A stretch of 45,501 bases of DNA from Oscillospiraceae bacterium (GCA_017456645.1 JAFTIZ010000033.1:1-45501), one strand, 5' to 3'. Positions 11,574 to 20,363 are shown, numbered from the stretch's first letter. Numbers and translations: made by a program. The notes: generated by a model from the letters alone, not told the origin.

Positions 11574-11608
11574 AGGTGCTCTTAGTTAAGCGGGATCAAG
11601 TTCTGAGA

Positions 11609-12883
11609 TTACAGACCGGGGTTGTTCAGCAGGTTGTTCAGATCGTCAACAGCCTTCTCGTAGTTGGTCAGGTCAACGTCCTTAGCGATAACGTTCTTGC
11701 CGAAGGTCTCGACGGGGCCCCAGTAGTTACCCATCTCGGGCAGAGCGGACTGAATGACGGAAGCGTTGTTGATGGTGTCGATCTCAGCCTGAGCGATGGG
11801 ATCGGCAGCAACATCCTCGTTGGTCTTCAGGTTCTTGTGAGCGGGGATAACACCACGCATGGTGTAACGAGCCAGCTGAGCCTCCTCAGAAGCCAGGAAA
11901 GCAGCGAACTCGGTGCAGACCAGCTGCTTGCCCTCAACGGAGTTGGAGTTGGGGTTGACGCCGACACACTTGGAGCCGGACATAGCAGTCATCTGGTACT
12001 CGGTGCCATCAGCGGTGAACTTGGGCAGCATAGCAACGCCCAGCTTGTCACCCAGAGCTTCCTTCAGGCCGGCAGCATCCCAGGAGCCGGAGAAGGTAGC
12101 GCCGACCTCACCGTTCTTCAGAACGGAGACGTCCATGCCGCCGGTCATAACGTTGGAGTTGTTGACCAGCTCGATCATCTTCTTAGCAGCGGTGTAGCCC
12201 TTCTGGCCAGCGAAGTCCATGCCGACAGAAGCGTCACGGCCAGTGTCGCCGAACAGGGAGCAGCCAGTGCCCAGGAAGATACAGCCAGCGGTCCAGCCGG
12301 TGCCGAAGGGCAGGTAAACCTTACCCTTGGTCAGCATGGTGTCCAGGGACTTGACATCCTCAGCAGAGAAGACGTCGGTGTTGTAGTACAGGAACCAGGT
12401 GTTGTTGGTTACGGGGAAACCGTAAACAGCATCGTCGGTGTGGGTGACAGTGTTGATCATGAAGTCGCCATTGTCAGCCTTGACCTGAGCGGCGAAGTCG
12501 CCGACCAGCTTGGACAGACCGCCAGCCTGGATCAGCTTACCCAGCTGGTCGTTAGCGAACATGAACACGTCAGCAGAAGCGGTGACGTCAGCGATAACAG
12601 CGTTACCGGCATCGCCTTCGCCCATGGTGCTGTTGTCCCAAGTGATGGTGTACTCGGGGTGCAGCTCCTCAAAGCGCTTCTCCATAGCGGCCAGCCAGCT
12701 GTTGCCTTCGGCCTGATCTTCGGTGGGGGTCCAAACCTTAATGGTGAACTCCTTGTTGGCGGGAGTGCCATTGTTGCCACCGTTGTTGCCGCCATTGTTG
12801 CCGCTGGGGGTCTCGGTGGTGGTGCAGGCGACCATGGACAGAACCATCAGAGCAGCCAGCACCAGTGCAAGAATCTTCTTCAT
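11609..12883 (-). CDS. malE: Maltose/maltodextrin-binding lipoprotein MalE
   Basis: The 424-residue extracellular solute-binding protein (SBP family 1) is membrane-anchored through Cys20 of the lipobox SMVAC. A flexible Gly/Asn linker with repeated GNNGG units (about residues 28-40) lifts the binding domain off the surface. The mature part opens 'FTIKVWTPTEDQAEGNSWLAAMEKRFEELHPEYTITW' and contains 'ASADVFMFANDQLGKLIQAGGLSKL' and 'VYGFPVTNNTWFLYYNTDVF', as in maltodextrin-binding proteins. AAGGAAGG precedes the ATG. It is the first gene of the operon, behind a near-consensus promoter and about 100 nt of leader. Codon use is strongly biased to a few codons, as expected for a highly expressed gene. 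Confidence 0.94.
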   Translation of the reverse strand: MKKILALVLAALMVLSMVACTTTETPSGNNGGNNGGNNGTPANKEFTIKVWTPTEDQAEGNSWLAAMEKRFEELHPEYTITWDNSTMGEGDAGNAVIADVTASADVFMFANDQLGKLIQAGGLSKLVGDFAAQVKADNGDFMINTVTHTDDAVYGFPVTNNTWFLYYNTDVFSAEDVKSLDTMLTKGKVYLPFGTGWTAGCIFLGTGCSLFGDTGRDASVGMDFAGQKGYTAAKKMIELVNNSNVMTGGMDVSVLKNGEVGATFSGSWDAAGLKEALGDKLGVAMLPKFTADGTEYQMTAMSGSKCVGVNPNSNSVEGKQLVCTEFAAFLASEEAQLARYTMRGVIPAHKNLKTNEDVAADPIAQAEIDTINNASVIQSALPEMGNYWGPVETFGKNVIAKDVDLTNYEKAVDDLNNLLNNPGL

Positions 12884-12951
12884 TGCGATTTTCCTTCCTT
12901 TTTAAGTATTTTTTATTTTAACTGCACCTTCGCAGTCAAAACCATTGGGTG

Positions 12952-12978
12952 CGGAATGGGCGCAACTTGCCTATTCCG
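12952..12978 (-). promoter_or_regulatory. Leader hairpin ahead of malE
   Basis: On the minus strand CGGAAT-A-GGC and GCC-C-ATTCCG pair around AAGTTGC, near the 5' end of the predicted malE transcript. It may stabilise the message or be a repressor half-site region. No LacI-type regulator gene is in the window to support an operator. Confidence 0.35.
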
Positions 12979-12991
12979 TTTTGTGTTTTAG

Positions 12992-13020
12992 ATTGTACCA
13001 CAGCAGACCCCATATGTCAA
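12992..13020 (-). promoter_or_regulatory. Sigma-A promoter of the mal operon
   Basis: The minus strand reads TTGACA (13020-13015), a 17-nt spacer and TACAAT (12997-12992). Transcription would start near 12985, giving a leader of about 100 nt before malE. I see no convincing CcpA cre site. Confidence 0.85.
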
Positions 13021-13297
13021 TCACCGCTTGTACATAATCGGCAATATCGACAATTGGTAATTTCGTCCTTTGTGCAGTTTTACAATCATTTTAGGATAGA
13101 TTTTTGTCCTTCGGCAGCCCCGTTTTCTACCGCCATCACGCCTGTCCACCGACGCAGGACACACACCGCCCGCTTACATTATATTATATCAAAATTCTGC
13201 CCGCGGCAAATCTTTCTGCCGCACCTTTTTGGGGCTGCGGAATAACATGGAATGTACGGTGAAGGCCGTAACAAATCTTTTCTCGGAGGTAACGCGT
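13021..13297 (+). promoter_or_regulatory. Intergenic region with a possible attenuator ahead of the cysteine-rich microprotein gene
   Basis: These 277 bases separate divergent transcripts. The only structure I see on the plus strand is GCGGCA (13203-13208) pairing with TGCCGC (13217-13222), followed by CCTTTTT: a short terminator-like hairpin. The 3' arm can instead pair with TGCGG at 13236-13240. No convincing plus-strand sigma-A promoter is found; AT-rich 13176-13190 is a candidate -10 area without a -35. Confidence 0.3.
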
Positions 13298-13432
13298 ATG
13301 TGTAATTTCGGTTCTTGGGGCGGTAACGGCTGCTGGTGGATCATCATCCTGATTCTGCTGCTGTGCTGCTGCGGCAACGGCAACAACCTGGGCTGTGGCT
13401 GCGACAACAACAACAGCTGCGGCTGCTGCTAA
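13298..13432 (+). CDS. Cysteine-rich membrane microprotein (44 residues), function unknown
   Basis: A short gene starts at ATG 13298, with GGAGG eight bases upstream, and ends just before a strong terminator, so it is very likely expressed. The product has a Gly/Trp-rich start (CNFGSWGGNGCWW), one short hydrophobic segment IIILILLL, then CCCGNG and a hydrophilic tail GCGCDNNNSCGCC. Ten of 44 residues are Cys. Similar high-cysteine small proteins are seen in clostridial genomes, sometimes under names borrowed from insect chorion proteins. Membrane insertion with a metal-binding or disulfide-linked tail is inference. The frame is open upstream to 13229, but that start has no SD. Confidence 0.7.
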   Translation: MCNFGSWGGNGCWWIIILILLLCCCGNGNNLGCGCDNNNSCGCC

Positions 13433-13440
13433 AGAAAACA

Positions 13441-13469
13441 CGGGTGCCCTCACGGGCACCCGATTTTTT
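13441..13469 (+). terminator. Terminator of the cysteine-rich microprotein gene
   Basis: A 9-bp perfect stem (CGGGTGCCC at 13441-13449, complement at 13454-13462) with a 4-nt loop is followed by ATTTTTT. It lies eight bases after the stop codon. Confidence 0.93.
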
Positions 13470-13513
13470 CGCCGTTTCCGCCCAGATATCCGGCAAAAAT
13501 CTTCATCTGCCTA

Positions 13514-13561
13514 TTGTGCAATCCCCGCATATTTGATATAATATTGAGAAAATGATATAAT
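13514..13561 (+). promoter_or_regulatory. Two overlapping sigma-A promoters ahead of recJ
   Basis: Promoter 1: TTGTGC (13514-13519), 17 nt, TATAAT (13537-13542). Promoter 2: TTGATA (13533-13538), 17 nt, TATAAT (13556-13561). Promoter 2 is closer to consensus, but its transcript would start near 13568, inside the first codons of the ATG-initiated recJ frame. Confidence 0.75.
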
Positions 13562-13564
13562 TGG

Positions 13565-15622
13565 ATGTGTATTGCTTTGAAATATGGAGTTTGGAATGTA
13601 TCAACACCGGAGATGGGAGCCGTCAACGCACTGGTCAGTGCCGGATATTCGCCGCTGACCGCCATGCTGCTGTCCGCCCGCGGTCTGAAGGGCGAGCAGG
13701 ACGCCAAGTGTTATCTGGGCTGCGACTGCCCCATGCCCGATCCCTTTGAGATGACCGATATGGATCTGGCTGCCGGCCGGGTCGGTCTTGCCATGTCCCG
13801 GGGTGAGAAAATTGCCGTTTTCGGCGACTATGACGTGGACGGTATCACCGCCACCTGCCTGCTGTCGGATTTTCTGCGCCGCCACGGTGCCGATGTGGTA
13901 TCCTACATCCCCGGCCGCATGGAGGAGGGCTACGGCCTGAATCCCATGGCCATCCACCAGCTCAGCGGTGAGGGTGTCAAGCTGATCATCACCGTGGATT
14001 GCGGCATCACCGCCATTAACGAAGCGCAGCTGTGTAAGCAGCTGGGCATCGATCTGGTGATTACCGATCACCACGAGTGCAAGCAGACCCTCCCTGAGGC
14101 CATTGCCATCGTAGACCCCCACCGCATCGACGGCGGTTACCCCCACAAGACCCTTTCCGGCGTAGGCGTGGCCTTCAAGCTGGCCGCCGCCCTGTGCGGC
14201 AGTCAGGAAGAGGTGCTGGCAGACTATGCCGATATGGTATGCCTCGGCACCGTTGCCGATGTCATGCCCCTGCAGGGCGAAAACCGGGTGTTTGTCAGCC
14301 GGGGTCTTCAGTCCCTGCGCCGCACCCGCCGTCCCGGCATCGCCGCCCTGATGAAGGAAAGCGGCTGCAGCCCTGACAATATGAGTGCCTCCTCCATCGG
14401 CTTCATGCTGGCTCCCCGGATCAATGCCGCCGGCCGCATGGGCAAGATCGAGCTGGCCATCGAGCTGTTTTTGACCGAGGACGCCGAGCGAGCCACCTAT
14501 CTTGCCAAGGCTCTGTGCGAGCTGAACAAGCAGCGCCAAAGCGTGGAATCGGCGATCTATAACGAGGCCATCGCCATGCTGCGCAATCAGCCCACGCCGG
14601 AGGCCATCGTTCTTTCCAGCGAAACCTGGCATCAGGGCGTGGTGGGCATCGTGGCCAGCCGCATCGCTGAGGAATACAGCTGCCCCACCTTCCTGATCTG
14701 CATGGACGGTGATCACGGCAAGGCCAGCTCCCGCAGCTACGGCGGCTTCAACCTGTTTGGCGCCCTGTCCACCCTGTCCGGCCTGTTGGAAAGCTACGGC
14801 GGTCATGAGCTGGCGGCAGGCTTCACCATCTCCCGTGGCAACATTGATGCCTTCCGGGAGCAGGTCTGCGCCCTTGCCCGGGATTTTTACGCCGAAGTGG
14901 ACGAGCGCACCACGTTGGACGTGGACTGTGCCATCTCTGCCGACCTGCTGACCGTAGCCGGCATCGAATCGCTGGGCGTGCTGGAGCCCTGCGGCAACGG
15001 CTGTCCCAAGCCGGTACTGATGATGGAGCGGCTCCACGTGGAGCGCATCAGCATGGTAGGCAACGGGCGGCATATGCGCCTGCGACTGCGTCAGGGTCGC
15101 CATACTCTGGGCGCCATCTACTTCTCCGCCACCCCGGAAAGCGCATCCATCCAGCCCGGCGATCTGGTGGACGTGGCCTTCCTGCCTCAGGTCAACGAAT
15201 TCCGCGGGGAACGTTCTCCCCAGCTGAACATTTCCGATATTCGCCCCAGCTGCGCCGCTCCCTGCACCGCCGACTCTGCAGGCTACCGGGCGCTGCGCTG
15301 CGGCACCATCACCCCCGCCGCGGCGGAGGCGCTTCTGCCTGACCGCGCCACACTGGCCATGGTCTGGCGGTATCTGGCCGCCGCTCCCGGTCCCCTGCGG
15401 GAAAGCCCCATGTGCCTGTGCCGCAAGATCGTCCGCTGGTCGGGTCTGCCCCTGAATCTGGGGCAAATGCAGACCTGTCTGGATATTTTTGCCGACGTGG
15501 GTCTTCTGCGGCTCCAGCGGCAGCATAAGTACATCCACATCAGCCTGAGCGCCACCGGCGAAAAGGCCGATCTGACTCAAAGCCGGACCATGCAGCTCCT
15601 GCTGCAGGCCAAGGAGAATTAA
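13565..15622 (+). CDS. recJ: Single-stranded-DNA-specific exonuclease RecJ
   Basis: RecJ degrades 5' single-stranded DNA ends in recombination and repair. The 685-residue product has the DHH phosphoesterase motifs 'VFGDYDVDGITA', 'ITVDCGI', 'VITDHHE' and 'IVDPHR', then the DHHA1 domain with 'SYGGHELAAGF', an OB-fold and a C-terminal extension. Start choice is uncertain. ATG 13565 has no real SD. TTG 13577 would give MKYGVWNVSTPE, which aligns with RecJ N-termini of relatives and fits a short-leader transcript from the second promoter better. In many Firmicutes apt lies between recJ and rel; here rel follows after one base. Confidence 0.95.
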   Translation: MCIALKYGVWNVSTPEMGAVNALVSAGYSPLTAMLLSARGLKGEQDAKCYLGCDCPMPDPFEMTDMDLAAGRVGLAMSRGEKIAVFGDYDVDGITATCLLSDFLRRHGADVVSYIPGRMEEGYGLNPMAIHQLSGEGVKLIITVDCGITAINEAQLCKQLGIDLVITDHHECKQTLPEAIAIVDPHRIDGGYPHKTLSGVGVAFKLAAALCGSQEEVLADYADMVCLGTVADVMPLQGENRVFVSRGLQSLRRTRRPGIAALMKESGCSPDNMSASSIGFMLAPRINAAGRMGKIELAIELFLTEDAERATYLAKALCELNKQRQSVESAIYNEAIAMLRNQPTPEAIVLSSETWHQGVVGIVASRIAEEYSCPTFLICMDGDHGKASSRSYGGFNLFGALSTLSGLLESYGGHELAAGFTISRGNIDAFREQVCALARDFYAEVDERTTLDVDCAISADLLTVAGIESLGVLEPCGNGCPKPVLMMERLHVERISMVGNGRHMRLRLRQGRHTLGAIYFSATPESASIQPGDLVDVAFLPQVNEFRGERSPQLNISDIRPSCAAPCTADSAGYRALRCGTITPAAAEALLPDRATLAMVWRYLAAAPGPLRESPMCLCRKIVRWSGLPLNLGQMQTCLDIFADVGLLRLQRQHKYIHISLSATGEKADLTQSRTMQLLLQAKEN

Positions 15623-15623
15623 T

Positions 15624-17819
15624 ATGGAAACCTTTGCCGAACATTACGGTGCCATGTGCGCCGCCATACTGAACCGGATGCCCGGCGCGGATATGGAACT
15701 GATCGACCGGGCGGTAGACTACGCCCGCAACAAACATAAAGAGCAAAAGCGCAAGGACGGCTCCCCCTATATCATCCACCCTCTGGCCGTGGCGCAGATT
15801 GTCACGGAAATGGGTCTGGATACGGATGCCATTCTGGGTGCCCTGCTCCACGACTGCATTGAAGACACCGACGCCTCCCACGATGACATCGCCAAGCTCT
15901 TCGGCGAGACCGTGGCAGAGCTGGTAGAGGGTGTTACCAAGCTGACCCGTGCGGACTTCTCCTCCACCGAAGAAGCCCAGATGGAAAACCTGCGCAAAAT
16001 GTTTATGGCCATGTCCAAGGACATTCGGGTGGTGCTCATCAAGATCGCCGACCGGCTCCACAATATGCGCACCATGCAATACCAGACCCCTGCCAAGCAG
16101 GTGAAGAAGTGCCGGGAGACCATGGACATCTACGCGCCTCTGGCTCACCGGCTCGGTATGCAGAAGATCAAATGGGAGCTGGAGGATATCGCTCTGCGCT
16201 ACCTCGACCCCATGGGCTACGAGGGCATCATGTCCTATCTGACCGCTCATCAGGAGCAGGACGAAGCCTTCATGTGCACCATTCAGGATAAGATCTCCAC
16301 CCGTCTTGCCTCCGTGGGTATCCACAATAAGACCTACGGCCGGATCAAGCACGTGTATTCCATCTACCGCAAGATGAACACCCAAGGCAAGACCATGGAC
16401 GAGCTGTTCGATGTGTACGCCTTCCGTGTCATCGTGGACAGCATCCCCGATTGCTACAATGTTCTGGGTCATATCCACGACCTGTTTAATCTGGTACCCG
16501 GCCGGTTTAAGGACTATATCTCCACCCCCAAACCCAATATGTACCAGAGTCTGCACACCACCGTTATCGGCACTCAGGGCATCCCCTTCGAGGTGCAGAT
16601 CCGCACATGGGAAATGCATGAGACCGCTGAGTACGGTATCGCCGCCCACTGGAAGTATAAGCAGGGCTCCGGCGACGGCAACGAAAAGGACTTCGAATGG
16701 GTTCGCCGCCTGCTGGAAAGCCAGCAGACCACCGACGCCGAGGACTACGTCCACTCTCTGAAGATCGATATGTTCGATGACGAGGTCTTCGTCTTCACCC
16801 CCAAGGGCAAGATCGTGTCCCTGCCTGCCGGCTCTACCCCCATCGACTTTGCCTACGCCATCCATTCCGGTGTCGGCAACGCCATGGTGGGCGCCAAAAT
16901 CAACAACCGCATCGTAGGCATCGACTCCAAGCTGAAAAACGGCGACATCATCGAGGTTCTGACCTCCAAGACCGCCAAGGGCCCCAGCCGTGACTGGCTG
17001 AATATCTGCAAGTCCAATCAGGCCCGCACCAAGATCAAGCAGTGGTTCAAGAAGGAAAAGCGTGAGGAGAACGTGGCTCACGGCCGCAGCTCCTTCGAAG
17101 CCGAAATGAAGCGGGTAGGCCTGCCTCTGTCCATCACCGTAGATCCCGAGGTCGGCCCACAGTTGCTGAAAAAGCTGAGCTTTGCCAGCTGGGAGGATAT
17201 GTACGCCGCCATCGGCTACGGCGGTTTGACCGCTCTGAAGGCCGTAGGCCGCATCCGTGACGATATCAACCGGGCGCTGAAGGCGCAGACCAATGAAAAG
17301 GTTCTGATGACCGGCCCTCTGCGCACCACGCCGGACTCCGACCACAGCAAGCGGGATCGCCATGCGGTCAACGGCGTCATCGTGGAGGATATCGACTCTT
17401 GCATGATCAAATTCGCCAAGTGCTGCACCCCTGTTCCCGGTGATCCCATCATCGGCTTCATCACCAAGGGCTTCGGCGTATCTGTCCACCGGATGGATTG
17501 CCCCAACGCCCAGAACCGGGAAGAGCCCCATCAGGCCGCCCGCTGGGTGCGGGTGCGCTGGGCGCATCAGGCGGAGCAGCCCTTCGACACCACTCTGGAG
17601 CTGGATTGCATCACCCGTGACGGTCTGCTGCTGGATGTGGCAACGGTCATGACCACCGCCCGTGTCCGTGTCAAGGAGCTTAACGGCAAGGATCTGCCCG
17701 GCGGCCGCAGTATTTTCACCGTCCGCTTTGAGGTCAAGAACGTTTCCGAACTGGAGGTCATCCGCAATAAGCTGCTGAGCATCCGGGATGTCATCGGCTC
17801 CCGCAGAGGACAGAATTAA
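15624..17819 (+). CDS. rel: Bifunctional (p)ppGpp synthetase/hydrolase Rel
   Basis: This 731-residue stringent-response enzyme makes and degrades (p)ppGpp on the ribosome. Domains in order: HD hydrolase (His52, His76-Asp77, Glu80-Asp81), nucleotidyltransferase synthetase with 'RIKHVYSIYRKM' and 'PGRFKDYISTPKPNMYQSLHT' (the RFKD motif is the RXKD type of bifunctional enzymes), TGS ('DEVFVFTPKGKIVSLPAGSTPIDFA' region), zinc-finger/helical region with 'CCTPVPGD', and C-terminal ACT. Both active sites look intact. AAGGAG precedes the ATG and the gene follows recJ by one base. A small hairpin without a U-tract (17819-17842) separates it from dtd. Confidence 0.97.
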   Translation: METFAEHYGAMCAAILNRMPGADMELIDRAVDYARNKHKEQKRKDGSPYIIHPLAVAQIVTEMGLDTDAILGALLHDCIEDTDASHDDIAKLFGETVAELVEGVTKLTRADFSSTEEAQMENLRKMFMAMSKDIRVVLIKIADRLHNMRTMQYQTPAKQVKKCRETMDIYAPLAHRLGMQKIKWELEDIALRYLDPMGYEGIMSYLTAHQEQDEAFMCTIQDKISTRLASVGIHNKTYGRIKHVYSIYRKMNTQGKTMDELFDVYAFRVIVDSIPDCYNVLGHIHDLFNLVPGRFKDYISTPKPNMYQSLHTTVIGTQGIPFEVQIRTWEMHETAEYGIAAHWKYKQGSGDGNEKDFEWVRRLLESQQTTDAEDYVHSLKIDMFDDEVFVFTPKGKIVSLPAGSTPIDFAYAIHSGVGNAMVGAKINNRIVGIDSKLKNGDIIEVLTSKTAKGPSRDWLNICKSNQARTKIKQWFKKEKREENVAHGRSSFEAEMKRVGLPLSITVDPEVGPQLLKKLSFASWEDMYAAIGYGGLTALKAVGRIRDDINRALKAQTNEKVLMTGPLRTTPDSDHSKRDRHAVNGVIVEDIDSCMIKFAKCCTPVPGDPIIGFITKGFGVSVHRMDCPNAQNREEPHQAARWVRVRWAHQAEQPFDTTLELDCITRDGLLLDVATVMTTARVRVKELNGKDLPGGRSIFTVRFEVKNVSELEVIRNKLLSIRDVIGSRRGQN

Positions 17820-17857
17820 AGGCTCCCCTTGAGGGTAGCCTTGAAAGGAGCATTACT

Positions 17858-18322
17858 TTGCGCGCTGTATTAACAAGAGTCAACTCCGCCTCCGTCACCA
17901 TTGACGGCGAGGTGGTGGGCAAGATCGGAAAGGGCTTTCTGATTCTGCTGGGCGTCGGTCCCAACGACACCGAAGCCGAATGCCGCTGCCTTGCGGAAAA
18001 AGCTCTCGGTCTGCGTATTTTTGAAGATGAAAACGAAAAAATGAACCTCGGTCTGGAAGCCGTAGGCGGTCAGGTGCTGGTAGTAAGCCAGTTCACCCTC
18101 TACGGCAACTGCCGCAAGGGACGCCGCCCCAGCTTTGTTGAGGCCGCTCCCCCGGCACTGGGCGAGGCGCTGTATGAAAAATTCCTGTCCATCTGTACTG
18201 AGCTGGGCTATCCGCCGCAGCATGGCCGTTTCGGTGCCAGTATGCAGGTGGAGTCCGTCAACGACGGCCCCGTGACCCTGATTTTGGACACGGATCAGCT
18301 GATGAACACCCCCAGACGGTGA
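17858..18322 (+). CDS. dtd: D-aminoacyl-tRNA deacylase
   Basis: Dtd removes D-amino acids (and glycine) wrongly attached to tRNA. The 154-residue product has the catalytic 'SQFTLYG' motif (Thr80) and the Gly-cisPro motif in 'NDGPVT' (135-140), and is of standard length. It starts with TTG, with AAAGGAG eight bases upstream. The rel-dtd order is widely conserved in Firmicutes. Confidence 0.96.
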   Translation: MRAVLTRVNSASVTIDGEVVGKIGKGFLILLGVGPNDTEAECRCLAEKALGLRIFEDENEKMNLGLEAVGGQVLVVSQFTLYGNCRKGRRPSFVEAAPPALGEALYEKFLSICTELGYPPQHGRFGASMQVESVNDGPVTLILDTDQLMNTPRR

Positions 18323-18329
18323 TGCCATT

Positions 18330-18938
18330 ATGAAGACCTATATTTTGCCCTTGGGCAACTATCAAACCAATACCTATATTGTATCCGGCAACGGCCAAAG
18401 CTGTGCCGTCATTGATCCGGGCTTCCAGCCGGAAACCATTCTCGAAGCGGTTAAAAAGCTGGGGCTGACCATTGACGCGGTGCTGCTGACCCACGGTCAC
18501 TTCGACCATGTAGGCGGCGTTGAACGGCTGGTCGCCGCCACGGGCTGCGCTTTGTGGATGCATAAGGCCGACTATGACAAGCCCGCCGATCCCCTGAACC
18601 GCCGCTACTATCCTCTAGCCAATTGCGACTTTGCAGAGGTTTCCTTCTGCGCCGAGGGCGACAAAATTTGCGCCGGCGGCCTGACTTTTACCGTACTGTC
18701 CACCCCGGGGCATACAAAAGGCTCCGTGTGTTTTCTGTGCGGTGACGCGCTGTTCTCCGGCGATACCCTGTTCGCCGGCTCCTGCGGTCGCACCGACCTG
18801 CCCGGTGGCGATTGGCTCGAAATGGAGGCCTCGCTCCACCGGCTGTCCTCGCTGGAGGGTGACAAAACCGTCTACCCCGGTCACGGCGGCGGCAGCAGCT
18901 TGATCTATGAACGCAAATACAACCCTTATCTGAGGTAA
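18330..18938 (+). CDS. MBL-fold metallo-hydrolase (glyoxalase II-like, YqgX type)
   Basis: The 202-residue cytosolic hydrolase has the zinc motif 'THGHFDHVGG', the later His in 'TPGHTKGS', Asp in 'FSGDTLF' and the terminal 'VYPGHGGGSS'. These give two metal sites. The compact form without the C-terminal hydroxyacylglutathione domain resembles YqgX-like proteins found between dtd and hemZ in clostridia. Members hydrolyse thioesters such as S-lactoyl adducts of low-molecular-weight thiols; the true substrate here is unknown. It is seven bases from dtd and three bases from hemZ, so all are co-transcribed. Confidence 0.88.
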   Translation: MKTYILPLGNYQTNTYIVSGNGQSCAVIDPGFQPETILEAVKKLGLTIDAVLLTHGHFDHVGGVERLVAATGCALWMHKADYDKPADPLNRRYYPLANCDFAEVSFCAEGDKICAGGLTFTVLSTPGHTKGSVCFLCGDALFSGDTLFAGSCGRTDLPGGDWLEMEASLHRLSSLEGDKTVYPGHGGGSSLIYERKYNPYLR

Positions 18939-18941
18939 TTT

Positions 18942-20363
18942 ATGAACCTGACCCTCATCGGTCACGACGACCGTTATGCTGTTGAACAATTGCAGATGGC
19001 ACTGTTTCCCGAGGGAACAGAAGGCGACGCGGTATCCACCCTCCATCGGGGTCGGGTCTGGCTCACCGCCACGGCGAAGATCGCCATGGGCGGCAAAACC
19101 GCCACCGCCACGCGTCGCATCAAAGCCGATGCCGAAACAGTTCGGCTGCGCCGCCGTGCCCTGCAGCAGAGCTACTATCTAGCGGCGGTTCAGCTTCTGA
19201 GCGATGTGCCCGCATGGGGCGCCCTCGCCGGCGTTCGCCCCACCAAGATCACCACAAAGCATATGCTGGAGGGCGGCACGGAACAGACAGCAAAAGACCT
19301 CCTTCGGGATGTATACTATGTTACTCCCCAGCGGCGGGAGCTGGCGGTGGATTGCTCTGCCTCCACGGTCAACGCCGCTCGGCTGCTGGAGCCCACGGAT
19401 CTGTCGCTGTATGTGGGTATCCCCTTCTGCCCCACCCGCTGCGCCTATTGCAGCTTCGTCAGCCGCAGTATCGGCAAGCGGACGGAGCTTCTGGAGCCCT
19501 ATCTGGAGGCGCTGATGAAGGAGCTGACCGCCACCGGCGCGCTCCTTGCAAATTCCGGCCGGAAGGTGCGTACCATTTATATAGGCGGCGGTACGCCTAC
19601 CACGTTGTCGGCTGACCAGCTGGCGCGGCTGCTGGATGCCATCGGCGACAGCTTTGATCTGTCACGATGTATCGAGTTTACAGTTGAGGGCGGTCGCCCG
19701 GATACACTGGATGCCGAAAAGCTGCACGCCATCCGCGCTCACGGCGCCGATCGCATGAGCATCAACCCCCAGACCATGATCGACACAGTGCTGCGCGCCA
19801 GCGGCCGGCCTCACCGGTCGGAGGATGTGCGCCGCAGCTACGCCCAAGCGGTGGATGCCGGCTACAAGGCCATCAACATGGATCTGATCGCCGGCCTGCC
19901 TACAGACACCGTTGACGGCTTCTGCCGTTCGCTGGATGAGGTGGCACAGCTGAGCCCTGCCAACATCACCGTCCACACTCTGGCGCTGAAGAAGGGCGCG
20001 GATCTGTTTGAGCGGCGGGAGAATCTGCCCACCGCTGAGGCTGTTACCAAAATGGTGGCCCACGCCAACGAAACCCTTCGCCGTCTGGGCTACAAGCCCT
20101 ATTATCTGTACCGCCAGAAATATATGTCCGGTTCCTTCGAAAACGTGGGATGGAGCCGCGACGGCCTTGATTGCCTTTACAATATCTATATGATGGAGGA
20201 GGTTCACACCATCCTCTCCTTAGGTGGCGGCGGCATGAACAAGGTCAATTTCCCCGACGGAAGCCTGAAGCGGTTCCACAACCCCAAGTTCCCGGAGCAG
20301 TACATTGAAATGATCGACGATGTCCTGCGCCAGAAGCAGGAATTGTTTGAATTGATGGGATAA
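18942..20363 (+). CDS. hemZ: Radical SAM protein HemZ (coproporphyrinogen dehydrogenase-like)
   Basis: The 473-residue product has an N-terminal extension of about 160 residues, the radical SAM cluster motif CPTRCAYCSF and 'IYIGGGTPTTLS', then the 'EFTVEGGRPDTLDAEKL', 'RMSINPQTM' and 'MDLIAGLPTDT' segments of the HemN/HemZ group. HemZ is annotated as an oxygen-independent coproporphyrinogen III oxidase, but many clostridia that carry it lack other haem genes, and none is seen here. Its real reaction in this organism is therefore open. It is part of the recJ-rel operon in the conserved order dtd-MBL-hemZ. Confidence 0.92.
   Translation: MNLTLIGHDDRYAVEQLQMALFPEGTEGDAVSTLHRGRVWLTATAKIAMGGKTATATRRIKADAETVRLRRRALQQSYYLAAVQLLSDVPAWGALAGVRPTKITTKHMLEGGTEQTAKDLLRDVYYVTPQRRELAVDCSASTVNAARLLEPTDLSLYVGIPFCPTRCAYCSFVSRSIGKRTELLEPYLEALMKELTATGALLANSGRKVRTIYIGGGTPTTLSADQLARLLDAIGDSFDLSRCIEFTVEGGRPDTLDAEKLHAIRAHGADRMSINPQTMIDTVLRASGRPHRSEDVRRSYAQAVDAGYKAINMDLIAGLPTDTVDGFCRSLDEVAQLSPANITVHTLALKKGADLFERRENLPTAEAVTKMVAHANETLRRLGYKPYYLYRQKYMSGSFENVGWSRDGLDCLYNIYMMEEVHTILSLGGGGMNKVNFPDGSLKRFHNPKFPEQYIEMIDDVLRQKQELFELMG

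Noticed and set aside
13298..13432. Bacteriocin or lanthipeptide precursor
   Set aside because: Cys-rich and small, but there is no leader-cleavage motif and no modification, transport or immunity gene nearby. The hydrophobic segment looks like a membrane anchor.
13601..15580. 659-codon open frame on the minus strand
   Set aside because: Antisense to recJ, which has complete DHH motifs on the plus strand.
15540..17567. 675-codon open frame on the minus strand
   Set aside because: Antisense to rel; low-complexity His/Gly/Val-rich product, no domain.
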